From Caulobacter vibrioides (lineage in GTDB: Bacteria; Pseudomonadota; Alphaproteobacteria; Caulobacterales; Caulobacteraceae), in the NCBI RefSeq assembly GCF_002858865.1, contig NZ_PJRR01000004.1, forward strand, positions 62,001 to 126,000: 64,000 nt of DNA, written 5' to 3'. The notes under the pieces were generated by a model. The model was not told the DNA's origin, ran no database searches, and saw only the letters and a list, made by a program, of their open reading frames with translations. Shown piece after piece: positions 15,450 through 23,450 of this stretch (positions are counted from its first letter, which is position 1; each line of letters starts with the position of its first letter). A program made the translations under genes and the position numbers.

Positions 15450-17060
15450 ATGCTGACCACCACGCGCCGCGCCGCCCTGATCTCGGGCCTCGCCACCACC
15501 GGCCTGGCGGCGTTCGGGAGCCGGGCTTTCGCGCAAGAGACGGGCGCGGTCGGCGCGGCGGTCGACAAGTTCGCCCAAGACGTGATGGCCGCCTTCCCCG
15601 ACCAGCCGGGCCTGGGGATCACGGTGGTCGAGAACGGCCAGATCACCCTGGCCAAGGGCTATGGCGTCAAGACGCTGGGCGGCCAGGACCGCTGCGACGA
15701 GAGCACCGTCTTCGGCATCGCCTCCAACACCAAGGCCATGACCGCCGCCCTGCTGGCCATGCTGGTCGAGGAGGGGCGGATCGAGTGGGACGCGCCGGTC
15801 ACCCAATACCTGCCCGACTTCGCGATGAAGGACCCGATCGTCACCAAGCTGCTGACGGTGCGCGATCTCCTGGTTCACCGCAGCGGCCTGAGCCTTGGCG
15901 CGGGCGACCTGATGATCTGGCCGGCGCCCACCCACACCCGGGCCGAGATCGTGGCGGGCCTGAAGCACTTGCCGATCGGCGGCCAGTTCCGGGGCGGCTA
16001 CGCCTATGACAACGTCCTCTATGTCGTCGCCGGGGCGGTGATCGAGGCGGTGACGGGGCAGACCTGGGAGCAGGTGATCAAGGCGCGGATCTTTGACCCG
16101 CTGGGCATGAGCAACACCGTCTCCAGCCCGCGTCTCGTCGACCAGTCGCGCCGCGCCCTGCCGCATGCGCGCCTGGGGCCGCCGGTGCGGGGTCTGGGAC
16201 CGCAGAAGGTGCTGCCGTTCGACGCCAGCTTCGACGCGGCCGGCCCCGCCGGCGGGGTCAATTCCTGTCCGGCCGACATCGGCAAGTGGATGCAGGTCCA
16301 GCTGGGCCGGGGCGTCGCGGCTGACGGCAAGCGCCTGTGGAGCGAGGCCCAGGCCCGCGAGATGTGGAAGCCGCAGACCATCACCAGCTGGTCAGACGGC
16401 CCCAGCAACGAGAACCCGGCGCGGCCCTCGATGCAGGCCTACGCCCTGGGCTGGTACGTGCAGGATCACCGGGGCGAGCGCCTGCTCTGGCACACTGGAG
16501 GCCTGGCCGGCTTCATCTCGTATACGGGCCTGCTGCCCGGCCGGAAGTCCGGGATCATGATCATGACCAACGCCGAGGAGAACCCGGTGCTGCGGTCGCT
16601 GCGGTTCGGTGGTCCCGATCGGCTGCAGGGGCGCAGCGACTTCGACTGGATCGCCTCGTCCAAGCGCGTCCAGGCCGAGGCCGACGCCCAGACGATCAAG
16701 GACGCCGCAGCGGCCACCACGCCCAAGGGCGGCGGCGCTCCCCCCAGCTTGCCGCTGGAGGCCTATGCCGGGGTCTATCGCGACCCCTGGTACGGTACGG
16801 TGACGATCGGCGTGACGGGGAAGGGCAAGAAGAAGGGCCTCTACGTCTCGTTCGACAAGACGCCGCTACTGCGCGGCAAGCTTGGCCCGTTCGACGGCGA
16901 GACCTTCATCACCACCTTCGAGGATCGCACCCAGGAAGACGCCTTCTTCACGTTCGACATCAAGGACGGCAAGGCGGTGTCGGCCCTGGTCAAGGCGGTC
17001 TCGCCGCTGGCCGACTTCAGCTACGACTACCACGACCTGCGCCTGACCAAGGAAGGGTAG
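15450..17060 (+). CDS. exported serine hydrolase (class C beta-lactamase/esterase fold)
   Basis: This is a 536-residue protein with a twin-arginine-like signal (TTTRRAALISGLATTGLAAFGSRAFA). The PBP/beta-lactamase core carries S-x-x-K as SNTK (about residue 85), the Y-x-N motif in YAYDN, and HTGG as the third motif. The C-terminal quarter (about 420-536) resembles a DUF3471-type beta domain (LPLEAYAGVYRDPWYGTVTI). Such enzymes are D-aminopeptidases, esterases or beta-lactam-interacting proteins. The ATG at 15450 starts the signal peptide; an upstream ATG lies within the repeat. It sits inside the ethylmalonyl-CoA island with no obvious pathway link. Confidence 0.88.
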   Translation: MLTTTRRAALISGLATTGLAAFGSRAFAQETGAVGAAVDKFAQDVMAAFPDQPGLGITVVENGQITLAKGYGVKTLGGQDRCDESTVFGIASNTKAMTAALLAMLVEEGRIEWDAPVTQYLPDFAMKDPIVTKLLTVRDLLVHRSGLSLGAGDLMIWPAPTHTRAEIVAGLKHLPIGGQFRGGYAYDNVLYVVAGAVIEAVTGQTWEQVIKARIFDPLGMSNTVSSPRLVDQSRRALPHARLGPPVRGLGPQKVLPFDASFDAAGPAGGVNSCPADIGKWMQVQLGRGVAADGKRLWSEAQAREMWKPQTITSWSDGPSNENPARPSMQAYALGWYVQDHRGERLLWHTGGLAGFISYTGLLPGRKSGIMIMTNAEENPVLRSLRFGGPDRLQGRSDFDWIASSKRVQAEADAQTIKDAAAATTPKGGGAPPSLPLEAYAGVYRDPWYGTVTIGVTGKGKKKGLYVSFDKTPLLRGKLGPFDGETFITTFEDRTQEDAFFTFDIKDGKAVSALVKAVSPLADFSYDYHDLRLTKEG

Positions 17061-17073
17061 GGCGGCAAAAGCG

Positions 17074-17114
17074 CGTCATCCCGTATCGCACTAAGCGCTT
17101 CCGGGATGACACGA
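17074..17114. repeat. short CGTCATCCCG/CGGGATGAC inverted repeat
   Basis: GCGTCATCCCG and CGGGATGACACG are separated by about 18 bases just after the serine hydrolase stop. It may serve as a terminator-like hairpin and is related to the elements at 8706 and 45511. Confidence 0.6.
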
Positions 17115-17209
17115 TTTTGGAGGTGGGCTTCCAAGGGGTTCAGGGCGAGGCGTCAGGCGCGGGAAGCGGACGGTTTGCAGGTCAGCAATGGGTGGGTGGC
17201 GGCCCCAGG

Positions 17210-17349
17210 TTTCCTTCTCCCCTTGCGGGAGAAGGTGTCAGCGAAGCTGACGGATGAGGGGTTGAAAAGCGTCTCAGGATAGCCGAGCGCGACCCCTCAC
17301 CCGACCGCCTTCGGCGGCCACCCTCTCCCGCAAGGGGAGAGGGAAACAC
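17210..17349. repeat. 140-bp palindromic intergenic repeat, copy 2
   Basis: Aligned without gaps to 601-740 it differs at only a few positions (for example GCGTCTC for GCATCTC, AGCCGAG for AGCGGAG, CCGCAAGG for CCTCAAGG). It has the same orientation as copy 1. Confidence 0.85.
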
Positions 17350-17454
17350 GCCCGCCCAGGGTCGGCAGCGGAAATCAGGCCATCGCCCAAAGCCGGGCAT
17401 TTGCCCCCTGCCGGCAAGCCGACTTCGCGTCCCGACCGAGGAGCCCTCCGCCGC

Positions 17455-18729
17455 CTATGGCGCCCCGCTCAGGTCCTGCACTTCCTCGAAGGTGCGCAGG
17501 CCGGGGCGCTGGGCGCAGACCAGCACGGCCATGTTCCCCGGCAGGTGCTGGTTGGCCAGCATCTTCTCGTGGGCGGCCGGGATGTCGTTCCAGGGGAACA
17601 CTTCCGACAGGCAGGGATCCACCCTGCGGTCGATGACCAACTGGTTGGCGGCGCTGGCCTGCATCAGGTTGGCGAAGTGCGACCCTTGCACGCGCTTCTG
17701 GCGCATCCACAGGAAGCGGGCGTCCATGGTCAGGTTGAAGCCCGTCGTGCCGGCGCAGATCACGACCATGCCGCCGCGCTTGACCAGGAACACCGACACC
17801 GGGAAGGTCTGCTCGCCAGGGTGCTCGAACACCATGTCGAGATCCTTGTTGCCGGTGATCTGCCAGATCGCCTTACCGAACTTGCGGCTTTCCTTCATGT
17901 AGTCGTTGAACTCGGGGCCGTTGACCTTCGGCAGCTGACCCCAGCAGTTGAACTCGCCCCGGTTCAGCACCGCCTTGGCGCCCATCGACAGCACGAACTC
18001 GCGCTTGTCCTCGGAGGAGACCACGCCGATGGCGTTGGCGCCCGCGACGGCGGCCAGCTGGGTGGCGAAGACGCCGAGGCCCCCCGAAGCGCCCCAGACC
18101 AGCACGTTCTGGCCGGGCTTCAGCTCATGCGGCTTGTGGCCGAACAGCATGCGGTAGGCGGTGGCCAGGGTCAGGGTGTAGCAAGCGGCCTCTTCCCAGG
18201 TCAGGTGCTTGGGGCGCGGCAGCAGCTGGCGCGACTGCACCCGGCAGAACTGGGCGAAGCTGCCGTCCGGCGTCTCGTAGCCCCAGATCCGCTGGCTGGA
18301 CGAGAACATCGGGTCGCCGCCGTTGCACTCCTCGTCATCGCCGTCGTCCTGGTTACAGTGGATGACGACCTCGTCGCCCAGCTTCCACCGCTTCACCTTG
18401 GCGCCGACCTTCCAGACGATGCCCGAGGCGTCGGAGCCGGCGACGTGGAAGGGCTGCTTGTGGCCGTCCAGCGGGCTGATCGGCTCGCCCAGCGCGGCCC
18501 AGACCCCGTTGTAGTTGACGCCGGCGGCCATCACGAGAACCAGCACCTCGTCCTCGCCGATCTCCCAGGTAGGCACCACCTCGACCTGCATGGCCTGGGT
18601 CGGCTTGCCGTGGCGCTCCTTGCGGATGCTCCAGGCGTACATGGTTTTCGGCACGTGGAAGGCCGGCGGGATCTCGCCGATCTCGTACAGGTCCTTCAGC
18701 GCGGTGGTCTCAACCGTCTCAATCGTCAT
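17455..18729 (-). CDS. ccr: crotonyl-CoA carboxylase/reductase
   Basis: This 424-residue medium-chain reductase converts crotonyl-CoA, CO2 and NADPH to ethylmalonyl-CoA, the key step of the ethylmalonyl-CoA pathway. Its family hallmarks are VMAAGVNYNGVWAALGEP, HVAGSDASGIVWKVG, the acidic insertion CNQDDGDDEECNGGDPM, the NADPH loop VWGASGGLGVFATQLA, and AGTTGFN. The C-terminus (WNDIPAAHEKMLANQH) is intact. The ATG at 18729 has GGGGAG just upstream and gives the usual length of about 425. It is divergent from the crotonase gene with a control region of about 270 bp that holds two copies of a candidate operator. Confidence 0.96.
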   Translation of the reverse strand: MTIETVETTALKDLYEIGEIPPAFHVPKTMYAWSIRKERHGKPTQAMQVEVVPTWEIGEDEVLVLVMAAGVNYNGVWAALGEPISPLDGHKQPFHVAGSDASGIVWKVGAKVKRWKLGDEVVIHCNQDDGDDEECNGGDPMFSSSQRIWGYETPDGSFAQFCRVQSRQLLPRPKHLTWEEAACYTLTLATAYRMLFGHKPHELKPGQNVLVWGASGGLGVFATQLAAVAGANAIGVVSSEDKREFVLSMGAKAVLNRGEFNCWGQLPKVNGPEFNDYMKESRKFGKAIWQITGNKDLDMVFEHPGEQTFPVSVFLVKRGGMVVICAGTTGFNLTMDARFLWMRQKRVQGSHFANLMQASAANQLVIDRRVDPCLSEVFPWNDIPAAHEKMLANQHLPGNMAVLVCAQRPGLRTFEEVQDLSGAP

Positions 18730-18759
18730 CTCACTCCCCGTTCCTTCCGCGCTGCAACC

Positions 18760-18774
18760 TTTCTTGCGGTGCAA
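18760..18774 (-). promoter_or_regulatory. candidate ethylmalonyl-pathway operator, site B (ccr)
   Basis: Minus strand TTGCACCGCAAGAAA, about 31 bp before the ccr ATG. It agrees with site D before ecm (TTGCATCGCAGCAAA) at 12 of 15 positions. Confidence 0.4.
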
Positions 18775-18923
18775 CAATGCGCAAAGGTCAAACTCGGCTG
18801 CGCTGCCCGCCGGTCGAAACGCGATAAACGTCTCGCCTTTGGGTCGTTTTTGGCTCTTGAGCGCAAAAAATCGCCCGGAACGCCCCTACGCTGAGACAAC
18901 TGTTTGAAACTGGCAAGCAGAAT

Positions 18924-18938
18924 CTTTGTGCGGCGCAA
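18924..18938 (-). promoter_or_regulatory. candidate ethylmalonyl-pathway operator, site C (crotonase side)
   Basis: Minus strand TTGCGCCGCACAAAG, in the ccr/crotonase divergent region. It shares the GC[AG][CT]CGCA core with sites A, B and D but is the weakest of the four. The 11-mer ACAACTGTTTG at 18896-18906, also present before mcd, lies next to it. Confidence 0.3.
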
Positions 18939-19001
18939 CATCGGTCGAGAATGTCGCGGGGGAAGGTTGCCGACCTGCCCGAGGCGCGCCACGCTGGCGG
19001 C

Positions 19002-19733
19002 ATGATCCATCTTTCCCAACCCGAGGCCGGCGTCGCGCTGGTCGAGCTGGACGTCGCGCCGGCCAATGTCCTGGCCCTGGCCGAACGCGCGCGCTTGTTG
19101 GACGCCTTCGCGCAGATCGAGGCCGATCGCACGGTTCGCGTCGCGATCCTCACCGGACGCAACGGCGCCTTCTGCACCGGCGATGACCTGGCCGAGTCGC
19201 TGTCGCGCGACGTGGCCGCCCAGACCGCCGCCATCCTGCATTTCCTGGACATGTGCGACCGCATCGCCGCCGTCCGCGCGCCGGTGATCGCCGCCGTCGA
19301 CGGCTGGTGCATCGGCGGCGGGCTGGAGCTGGCCCTGGCCTGCGACATCCGCCTGGCCGGGACGCGCGCCAGCTTCGCCTGCTCGGCCGTGCGGATGGGC
19401 CTGACCGCCTCGGCCGACCGCCTGACCAAGCTGGTCGGCGAGAGCCGCGCCAAGCCGCACCTCTTGACCGGCGCGCCCTTCGACGCCGCCCGCGCCCTGG
19501 CCGACGGGATCGTCGCCGAGGTCCACGCCTCCGAGGGCCTCTTGCCGGCGGCGCTGGACATGGCCCGCATCATCGCCTCGCGCGCCCCGCTGGCGATCGA
19601 AGCGACCAAGCGGGTGGCGTCCGGCGTATCGGCGACGGCGGCGGAGATCCCGGGGCTAGCGGCGTCGGCCGATCACGCCGAGGCGCGGGCGGCATTTATT
19701 GGAAAGCGGGCGACGCTATTCGAAGGCCGGTGA
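19002..19733 (+). CDS. enoyl-CoA hydratase/isomerase (crotonase) family protein, atypical active site
   Basis: This 243-residue crotonase-fold protein has the oxyanion-hole segment GRNGAFCTGDDL and DGWCIGGGLELALACDIRLAG, whose Glu corresponds to the first catalytic Glu of hydratases. The second Glu position (QPEI in typical hydratases) aligns with SAVR here, so a classical hydration mechanism is doubtful. The start at 19002 gives the usual crotonase N-terminus (MIHLSQPEAGVALVEL); an in-frame ATG at 18951 would add 17 residues, and neither has a strong ribosome site. It is divergent from ccr, suggesting a role in CoA-ester metabolism of this island. Confidence 0.85.
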   Translation: MIHLSQPEAGVALVELDVAPANVLALAERARLLDAFAQIEADRTVRVAILTGRNGAFCTGDDLAESLSRDVAAQTAAILHFLDMCDRIAAVRAPVIAAVDGWCIGGGLELALACDIRLAGTRASFACSAVRMGLTASADRLTKLVGESRAKPHLLTGAPFDAARALADGIVAEVHASEGLLPAALDMARIIASRAPLAIEATKRVASGVSATAAEIPGLAASADHAEARAAFIGKRATLFEGR

Positions 19734-19783
19734 GTTTGTCTAGCGCAGTCAGTCTTGAGGTTTGCCTGAGCTTGGAGCGCCGC

Positions 19784-21163
19784 CTACTCGCCCGTTCCAC
19801 TCCCGAACGCCTTGAAGTCGAGGGCATCATATTCCCGAGCGTCGATGTGCTTTTGCATGGGTATAGGGGCGATCGGTAGAAGTGTATCCATATCGACTAC
19901 AGTGGATATGTGTACGGTTTCGATCTTGGTGCCGAGCTGACGGTTCAACTCGGCCGTACCTCGATAGTTTGAAGCCGTGACTTCTACGTGGACTGTGGTC
20001 GGGCCATCGCCACGAGGGTCTATTCCAATGACCCCCTCGAAACTCCACACTTGGCCGTGACGGAAGTCAGCACAGGTTACGGAAAAAAGAGGCCCGCAAT
20101 TCGGGTCTTCCTTGAATTCAAACTCATGTCTGCCGATGCGAGGCGAGATCATTCGACCAAGATCTGGCGTTGAGAAATAGGATATGGACCGGACGCTTGG
20201 AGCCGATGGTCCTTGGGCGGCTATCATGGCGTAGCGATCATGTAGCCACCCATTTGACACCGTGACTTCCACCAGTAAGTTTTCGGCCTGCAACTTTCCT
20301 GAGTTTACGACCTTCACAGCGAAGCCTGTTTGATTGAACAGCCGCTCAAGTCGCTGAGAGTAGTTCGTCATGAATTTCGAGATGCGCTTCCGGTAGGCTA
20401 GGAAGCGGTCGTCATAGGAGTGGTCGTAGCTACCGATACCCGAGAGGCCATATGGATCGCGGTGCTGTTGCGCAGGCGGATTAAGCTCATGGATCTTGCG
20501 CTGGATATCAGCGCGTTCCTGTTCCTTTAGATCCTCAATGCGCAGGACCGTAACCGGCTCACCTGTAAGCAATTCGATGGAGATATCAAATTTGGGCTGT
20601 GTGGCCTCGAAGGCCGCAAGTTGCTGCTTGAGCTTCTGATTTTCTTTGTCGGAAGGGCCGGGTTCGCGTGGCCGCAACCAGCTATCAGAGACATGCAGCG
20701 TCTTTAGATCGTAGCCAGAAGCGAAAGCTATTGGTTTGATGTCATGGCTGATAATCAGCTTTCCCTCAGAGTTCATATCCTTGGCGTGAAGGGCCTCGGC
20801 AACGATCCGGGAGTCACCATCGTCGCGGTCAAGTTCGTCGTACTGATCCCAAGGAATTCTCGTTGCTCGCGATAGTGCCAGTTCGACTCGCGGTTCCTTC
20901 TCGCGGATCACGATGGGTGGTCCACCCGCCGCTACGGGGGCGATCAGTCTGTTGAATTCGCGGGCGCGCTTCCCGATACGCCCGTCCTGCTTTTTGGCAT
21001 CGATCTCCTTCATGCCGGTCGGCGTGATGAGCGCGATGATTGGTCCTTCATTGACAATCTCATCCCACGGAAGTTCGGCCAACGGTCGGCACTCAAGGAT
21101 GATGTTCGCATCCAAAAACGCCTTCAACTTGTAGTCGTCGAACTTGATCTCTGTGCGCGCCAA
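19784..21163 (-). CDS. PIN-domain protein with C-terminal domain of unknown function
   Basis: This is a 459-residue protein. Residues 10-160 form a PIN-type nuclease domain: FLDANIILE (D18), MKEIDAKK (E53), DDGDSRIVAEA (D117) and LIISHDIKP (D141) supply the four acidic metal ligands. A short coiled-coil (about 170-188) leads to a 270-residue region rich in strands (FAVKVVNSGKLQAENLLVEVTV) with no recognised family. The start is TTG at 21163, supported by GGAGG five bases upstream and no in-frame ATG near. Its base composition is visibly less GC-rich than its neighbours, and it lies between two ethylmalonyl-CoA genes, both signs of acquisition. RNA-cleaving toxin or defence effector roles are possible; no antitoxin partner is visible. 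Confidence 0.8.
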   Translation of the reverse strand: MARTEIKFDDYKLKAFLDANIILECRPLAELPWDEIVNEGPIIALITPTGMKEIDAKKQDGRIGKRAREFNRLIAPVAAGGPPIVIREKEPRVELALSRATRIPWDQYDELDRDDGDSRIVAEALHAKDMNSEGKLIISHDIKPIAFASGYDLKTLHVSDSWLRPREPGPSDKENQKLKQQLAAFEATQPKFDISIELLTGEPVTVLRIEDLKEQERADIQRKIHELNPPAQQHRDPYGLSGIGSYDHSYDDRFLAYRKRISKFMTNYSQRLERLFNQTGFAVKVVNSGKLQAENLLVEVTVSNGWLHDRYAMIAAQGPSAPSVRSISYFSTPDLGRMISPRIGRHEFEFKEDPNCGPLFSVTCADFRHGQVWSFEGVIGIDPRGDGPTTVHVEVTASNYRGTAELNRQLGTKIETVHISTVVDMDTLLPIAPIPMQKHIDAREYDALDFKAFGSGTGE

Positions 21164-21363
21164 GCGGGCCTCCAGTGGGGGTGCTACAGATCGAGTTGGT
21201 TCCGCTTAGCAGCTCGCGCGCCAGTAGCCCCAATACAGCTTGGCGCAAAGTCGCCAGCGAAGCATCTCCCAACCGGACTCGACGAGCCCACTTCCGTTGC
21301 GACGGCGGGTCAGATCTACGTCCTCGCTTTGAGTGTCCCAAGTTCGCACCCGCGAAACGGATA

Positions 21364-21378
21364 TTGCATCGCAGCAAA
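21364..21378 (+). promoter_or_regulatory. candidate ethylmalonyl-pathway operator, site D (ecm)
   Basis: TTGCATCGCAGCAAA lies 57 bp upstream of the ecm start. It matches the ccr site B at 12 of 15 positions. The 271-bp gap it sits in (21164-21434) otherwise shows no gene. Confidence 0.4.
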
Positions 21379-21434
21379 TCCCGGCTCATGATCGGCGATA
21401 ATCAAAGGCCGCCAGAGCCGCCCTGGGAGCGATC

Positions 21435-23423
21435 ATGACCTCGACGCCGTATCAGCACGCGCCCGATCCGCCGTGGATCTTCCGCACCTATGCCGGCCAC
21501 TCGACGGCGGAGAAGTCGAACGCGCTCTATCGGGCCAACCTCGCCAAGGGGCAGACCGGCCTGTCGGTGGCCTTCGACCTGCCCACCCAAACGGGCTATG
21601 ATCCCGACCACATCTTGGCGCGCGGCGAGGTCGGCAAGGTCGGGGTGCCGATCAGCCATCTGGGCGACATGCGTCAGCTCTTCAGCGAGATCCCGCTGGA
21701 GAAGATGAACACCTCCATGACCATCAACGCGCCGGCCGCCTGGCTCTTGGCCATGTACGTGGCGCTGGCCGACGAGCAGGGGGCCGATCGCAAGCTTCTG
21801 CAGGGCACGACGCAGAACGATCTGATCAAGGAGTATCTGTCGCGCGGCACCTACATCTTCCCGCCGGGCCCGTCCCTGCGGCTGATCGGCGACATGATCG
21901 CCTGGTGCTACCTGGAGGTTCCCAAGTGGAACCCGATGAACGTCTGCAGCTACCACCTGCAGGAGGCCGGCGCGACGCCCGAGCAGGAGCTGGCCTTCGC
22001 CCTGGCCACGGCCATCTCGGTGCTCGACACGGTCAAGGCCGGCGGTCAGGTGCCCGACGAGGACTTCGAGATCGTCGCCTCGCGGATCAGCTTCTTCGTC
22101 AACGCCGGCGTGCGGTTCGTCACCGAGCTTTGCAAGATGCGGTCGTTCACCAAGCTCTGGGACCAGATCCTCTTGGAGCGCTATGGCGTGCAGGACCCGA
22201 AGGCCCGCCGCTTCCGCTATGGGGTGCAGGTCAACAGCCTGGGTCTGACCGAGCAGCAGCCCGAGAACAACGTCTACCGCATTCTCATCGAGGCCCTGGC
22301 CGTCACGCTCAGCAAGGACGCCCGCTGCCGGGCCCTGCAGCTGCCGGCCTGGAACGAGGCGCTGGGCCTGCCGCGTCCGTTCGACCAGCAGTGGTCGCTG
22401 CGCCTGCAGCAGGTGCTGGCCTATGAGACCGACCTGCTGGAATACGAAGACCTGTTTGACGGCTCCCACGTCGTCGAGGCCAAGGTCGCCGAGCTGTCGA
22501 AGGGCGCGCTGGCGCAACTGGACCTGATCGACCAGATGGGCGGGGCGGCCAGCGCCATCGACTACATGAAGTCCGAGCTCGTGACCTCCAACGCTAAGCG
22601 GGTGCGCGCGGTCGAGACCGGCGAGATGACCGTGGTCGGGGTCAACCGCTGGACCGACACCGAGGCTTCGCCCCTCTCGGCCGGTGAGAGCGCGATCGAG
22701 ACCGTCGATCCGCGCCTGGAGGCCGAGGTCGTGGCCCGCATCAAGGCCTGGCGCGAGGCGCGCGACGCCGCCGCGGTCGAGGCCGCCCTGGCCGATCTCA
22801 AGGCCGCCGCCCGCGAAGGGCGCAACGTCATGGAGCCCTCGATCGCCGCCGCCAAGGCCGGCGTCACCACCGGCGAATGGTCCGGCGCCCTGCGTGAGGT
22901 GTTCGGCGAGTATCGCGGCCCGACCGGTGTGGCGGTGGTGGTCTCAACGGGCGAGGCCGAGGACGTCGAGGCGGTGAAGCGCGAGGTCGAGCGGGTCTCG
23001 GAAATGCTGGGCCGCACGCTCACCTATCTCGTGGGCAAGCCGGGCCTGGACGGTCACTCCAACGGCGCCGAGCAGATCGCCACCCGCGCCCGCGCCTGCG
23101 GCATGGAGGTCGTCTATGACGGCATCCGCTCGACGCCCGAGGAGATCGTCCGCCGCGCCAAGGAAAGCCGCGCCCACGTCGTGGGCCTGTCGATCCTGTC
23201 GGGCTCGCACCTCGACCTCGTGCAGGAAGTGATCCGCGTGATGCGCGCCGAAGGGCTGGGCCACATCCCCGTCGTCGCCGGCGGCATCATCCCGCCCGAG
23301 GACGCCCTGATCCTGAAACAGATGGGCGTGGCGCGGATCTACACGCCCAAGGACTTCAAGATCACCCAGATCATGGGCGACGTCGTCAAGCTGGTGGAGG
23401 CGACGGCGCTGACGGAGGCGTGA
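21435..23423 (+). CDS. ecm: ethylmalonyl-CoA mutase (B12-dependent)
   Basis: The 662-residue single-chain mutase interconverts ethylmalonyl-CoA and methylsuccinyl-CoA. The N-terminal TIM-barrel part has FDLPTQTGYDPDH, MNTSMTINAPAAWLLAMY and GTTQNDLIKEY. The C-terminal cobalamin domain (about 525-662) has DGHSNGAEQIA with the cobalt-ligating His, SILSGSH and VVAGGIIPPED. It matches MeaA/Ecm rather than methylmalonyl-CoA mutase in its N-terminus and length, and lies with mcd and ccr. GGAG precedes the ATG by five bases. It completes the sequence Ccr, Ecm, Mcd in the pathway. Older annotations use the name meaA. Confidence 0.94.
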   Translation: MTSTPYQHAPDPPWIFRTYAGHSTAEKSNALYRANLAKGQTGLSVAFDLPTQTGYDPDHILARGEVGKVGVPISHLGDMRQLFSEIPLEKMNTSMTINAPAAWLLAMYVALADEQGADRKLLQGTTQNDLIKEYLSRGTYIFPPGPSLRLIGDMIAWCYLEVPKWNPMNVCSYHLQEAGATPEQELAFALATAISVLDTVKAGGQVPDEDFEIVASRISFFVNAGVRFVTELCKMRSFTKLWDQILLERYGVQDPKARRFRYGVQVNSLGLTEQQPENNVYRILIEALAVTLSKDARCRALQLPAWNEALGLPRPFDQQWSLRLQQVLAYETDLLEYEDLFDGSHVVEAKVAELSKGALAQLDLIDQMGGAASAIDYMKSELVTSNAKRVRAVETGEMTVVGVNRWTDTEASPLSAGESAIETVDPRLEAEVVARIKAWREARDAAAVEAALADLKAAAREGRNVMEPSIAAAKAGVTTGEWSGALREVFGEYRGPTGVAVVVSTGEAEDVEAVKREVERVSEMLGRTLTYLVGKPGLDGHSNGAEQIATRARACGMEVVYDGIRSTPEEIVRRAKESRAHVVGLSILSGSHLDLVQEVIRVMRAEGLGHIPVVAGGIIPPEDALILKQMGVARIYTPKDFKITQIMGDVVKLVEATALTEA

Positions 23424-23444
23424 GCGCGCGCTTCGTGCTATAAT
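23420..23444 (+). promoter_or_regulatory. probable promoter of the MNT-HEPN pair
   Basis: GCTATAAT at 23437-23444 is a strong match to the Caulobacter -10 (GCTANAWC), with GTGAGCG ten bases upstream as a partial -35. It overlaps the ecm stop codon. The -10 ends six bases before the ATG at 23451, which has no ribosome site, implying a leaderless mRNA. Confidence 0.5.
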
Positions 23445-23450
23445 CTCGCC

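Larger units (their letters stand above)
17061..17454. other. gene-less convergent interval with repeats
   Basis: This interval lies between the serine hydrolase and ccr stop codons. It holds a small inverted repeat, GTCATCCCG...CGGGATGAC (17074-17114), and the second copy of the 140-bp repeat (17210-17349). No gene is supported. Confidence 0.7.

Noticed and set aside
21175..21438. Small plus-strand frame between the PIN gene and ecm
   Set aside because: It overlaps the ecm start and the PIN start region, has no ribosome site and shows no recognisable protein features.
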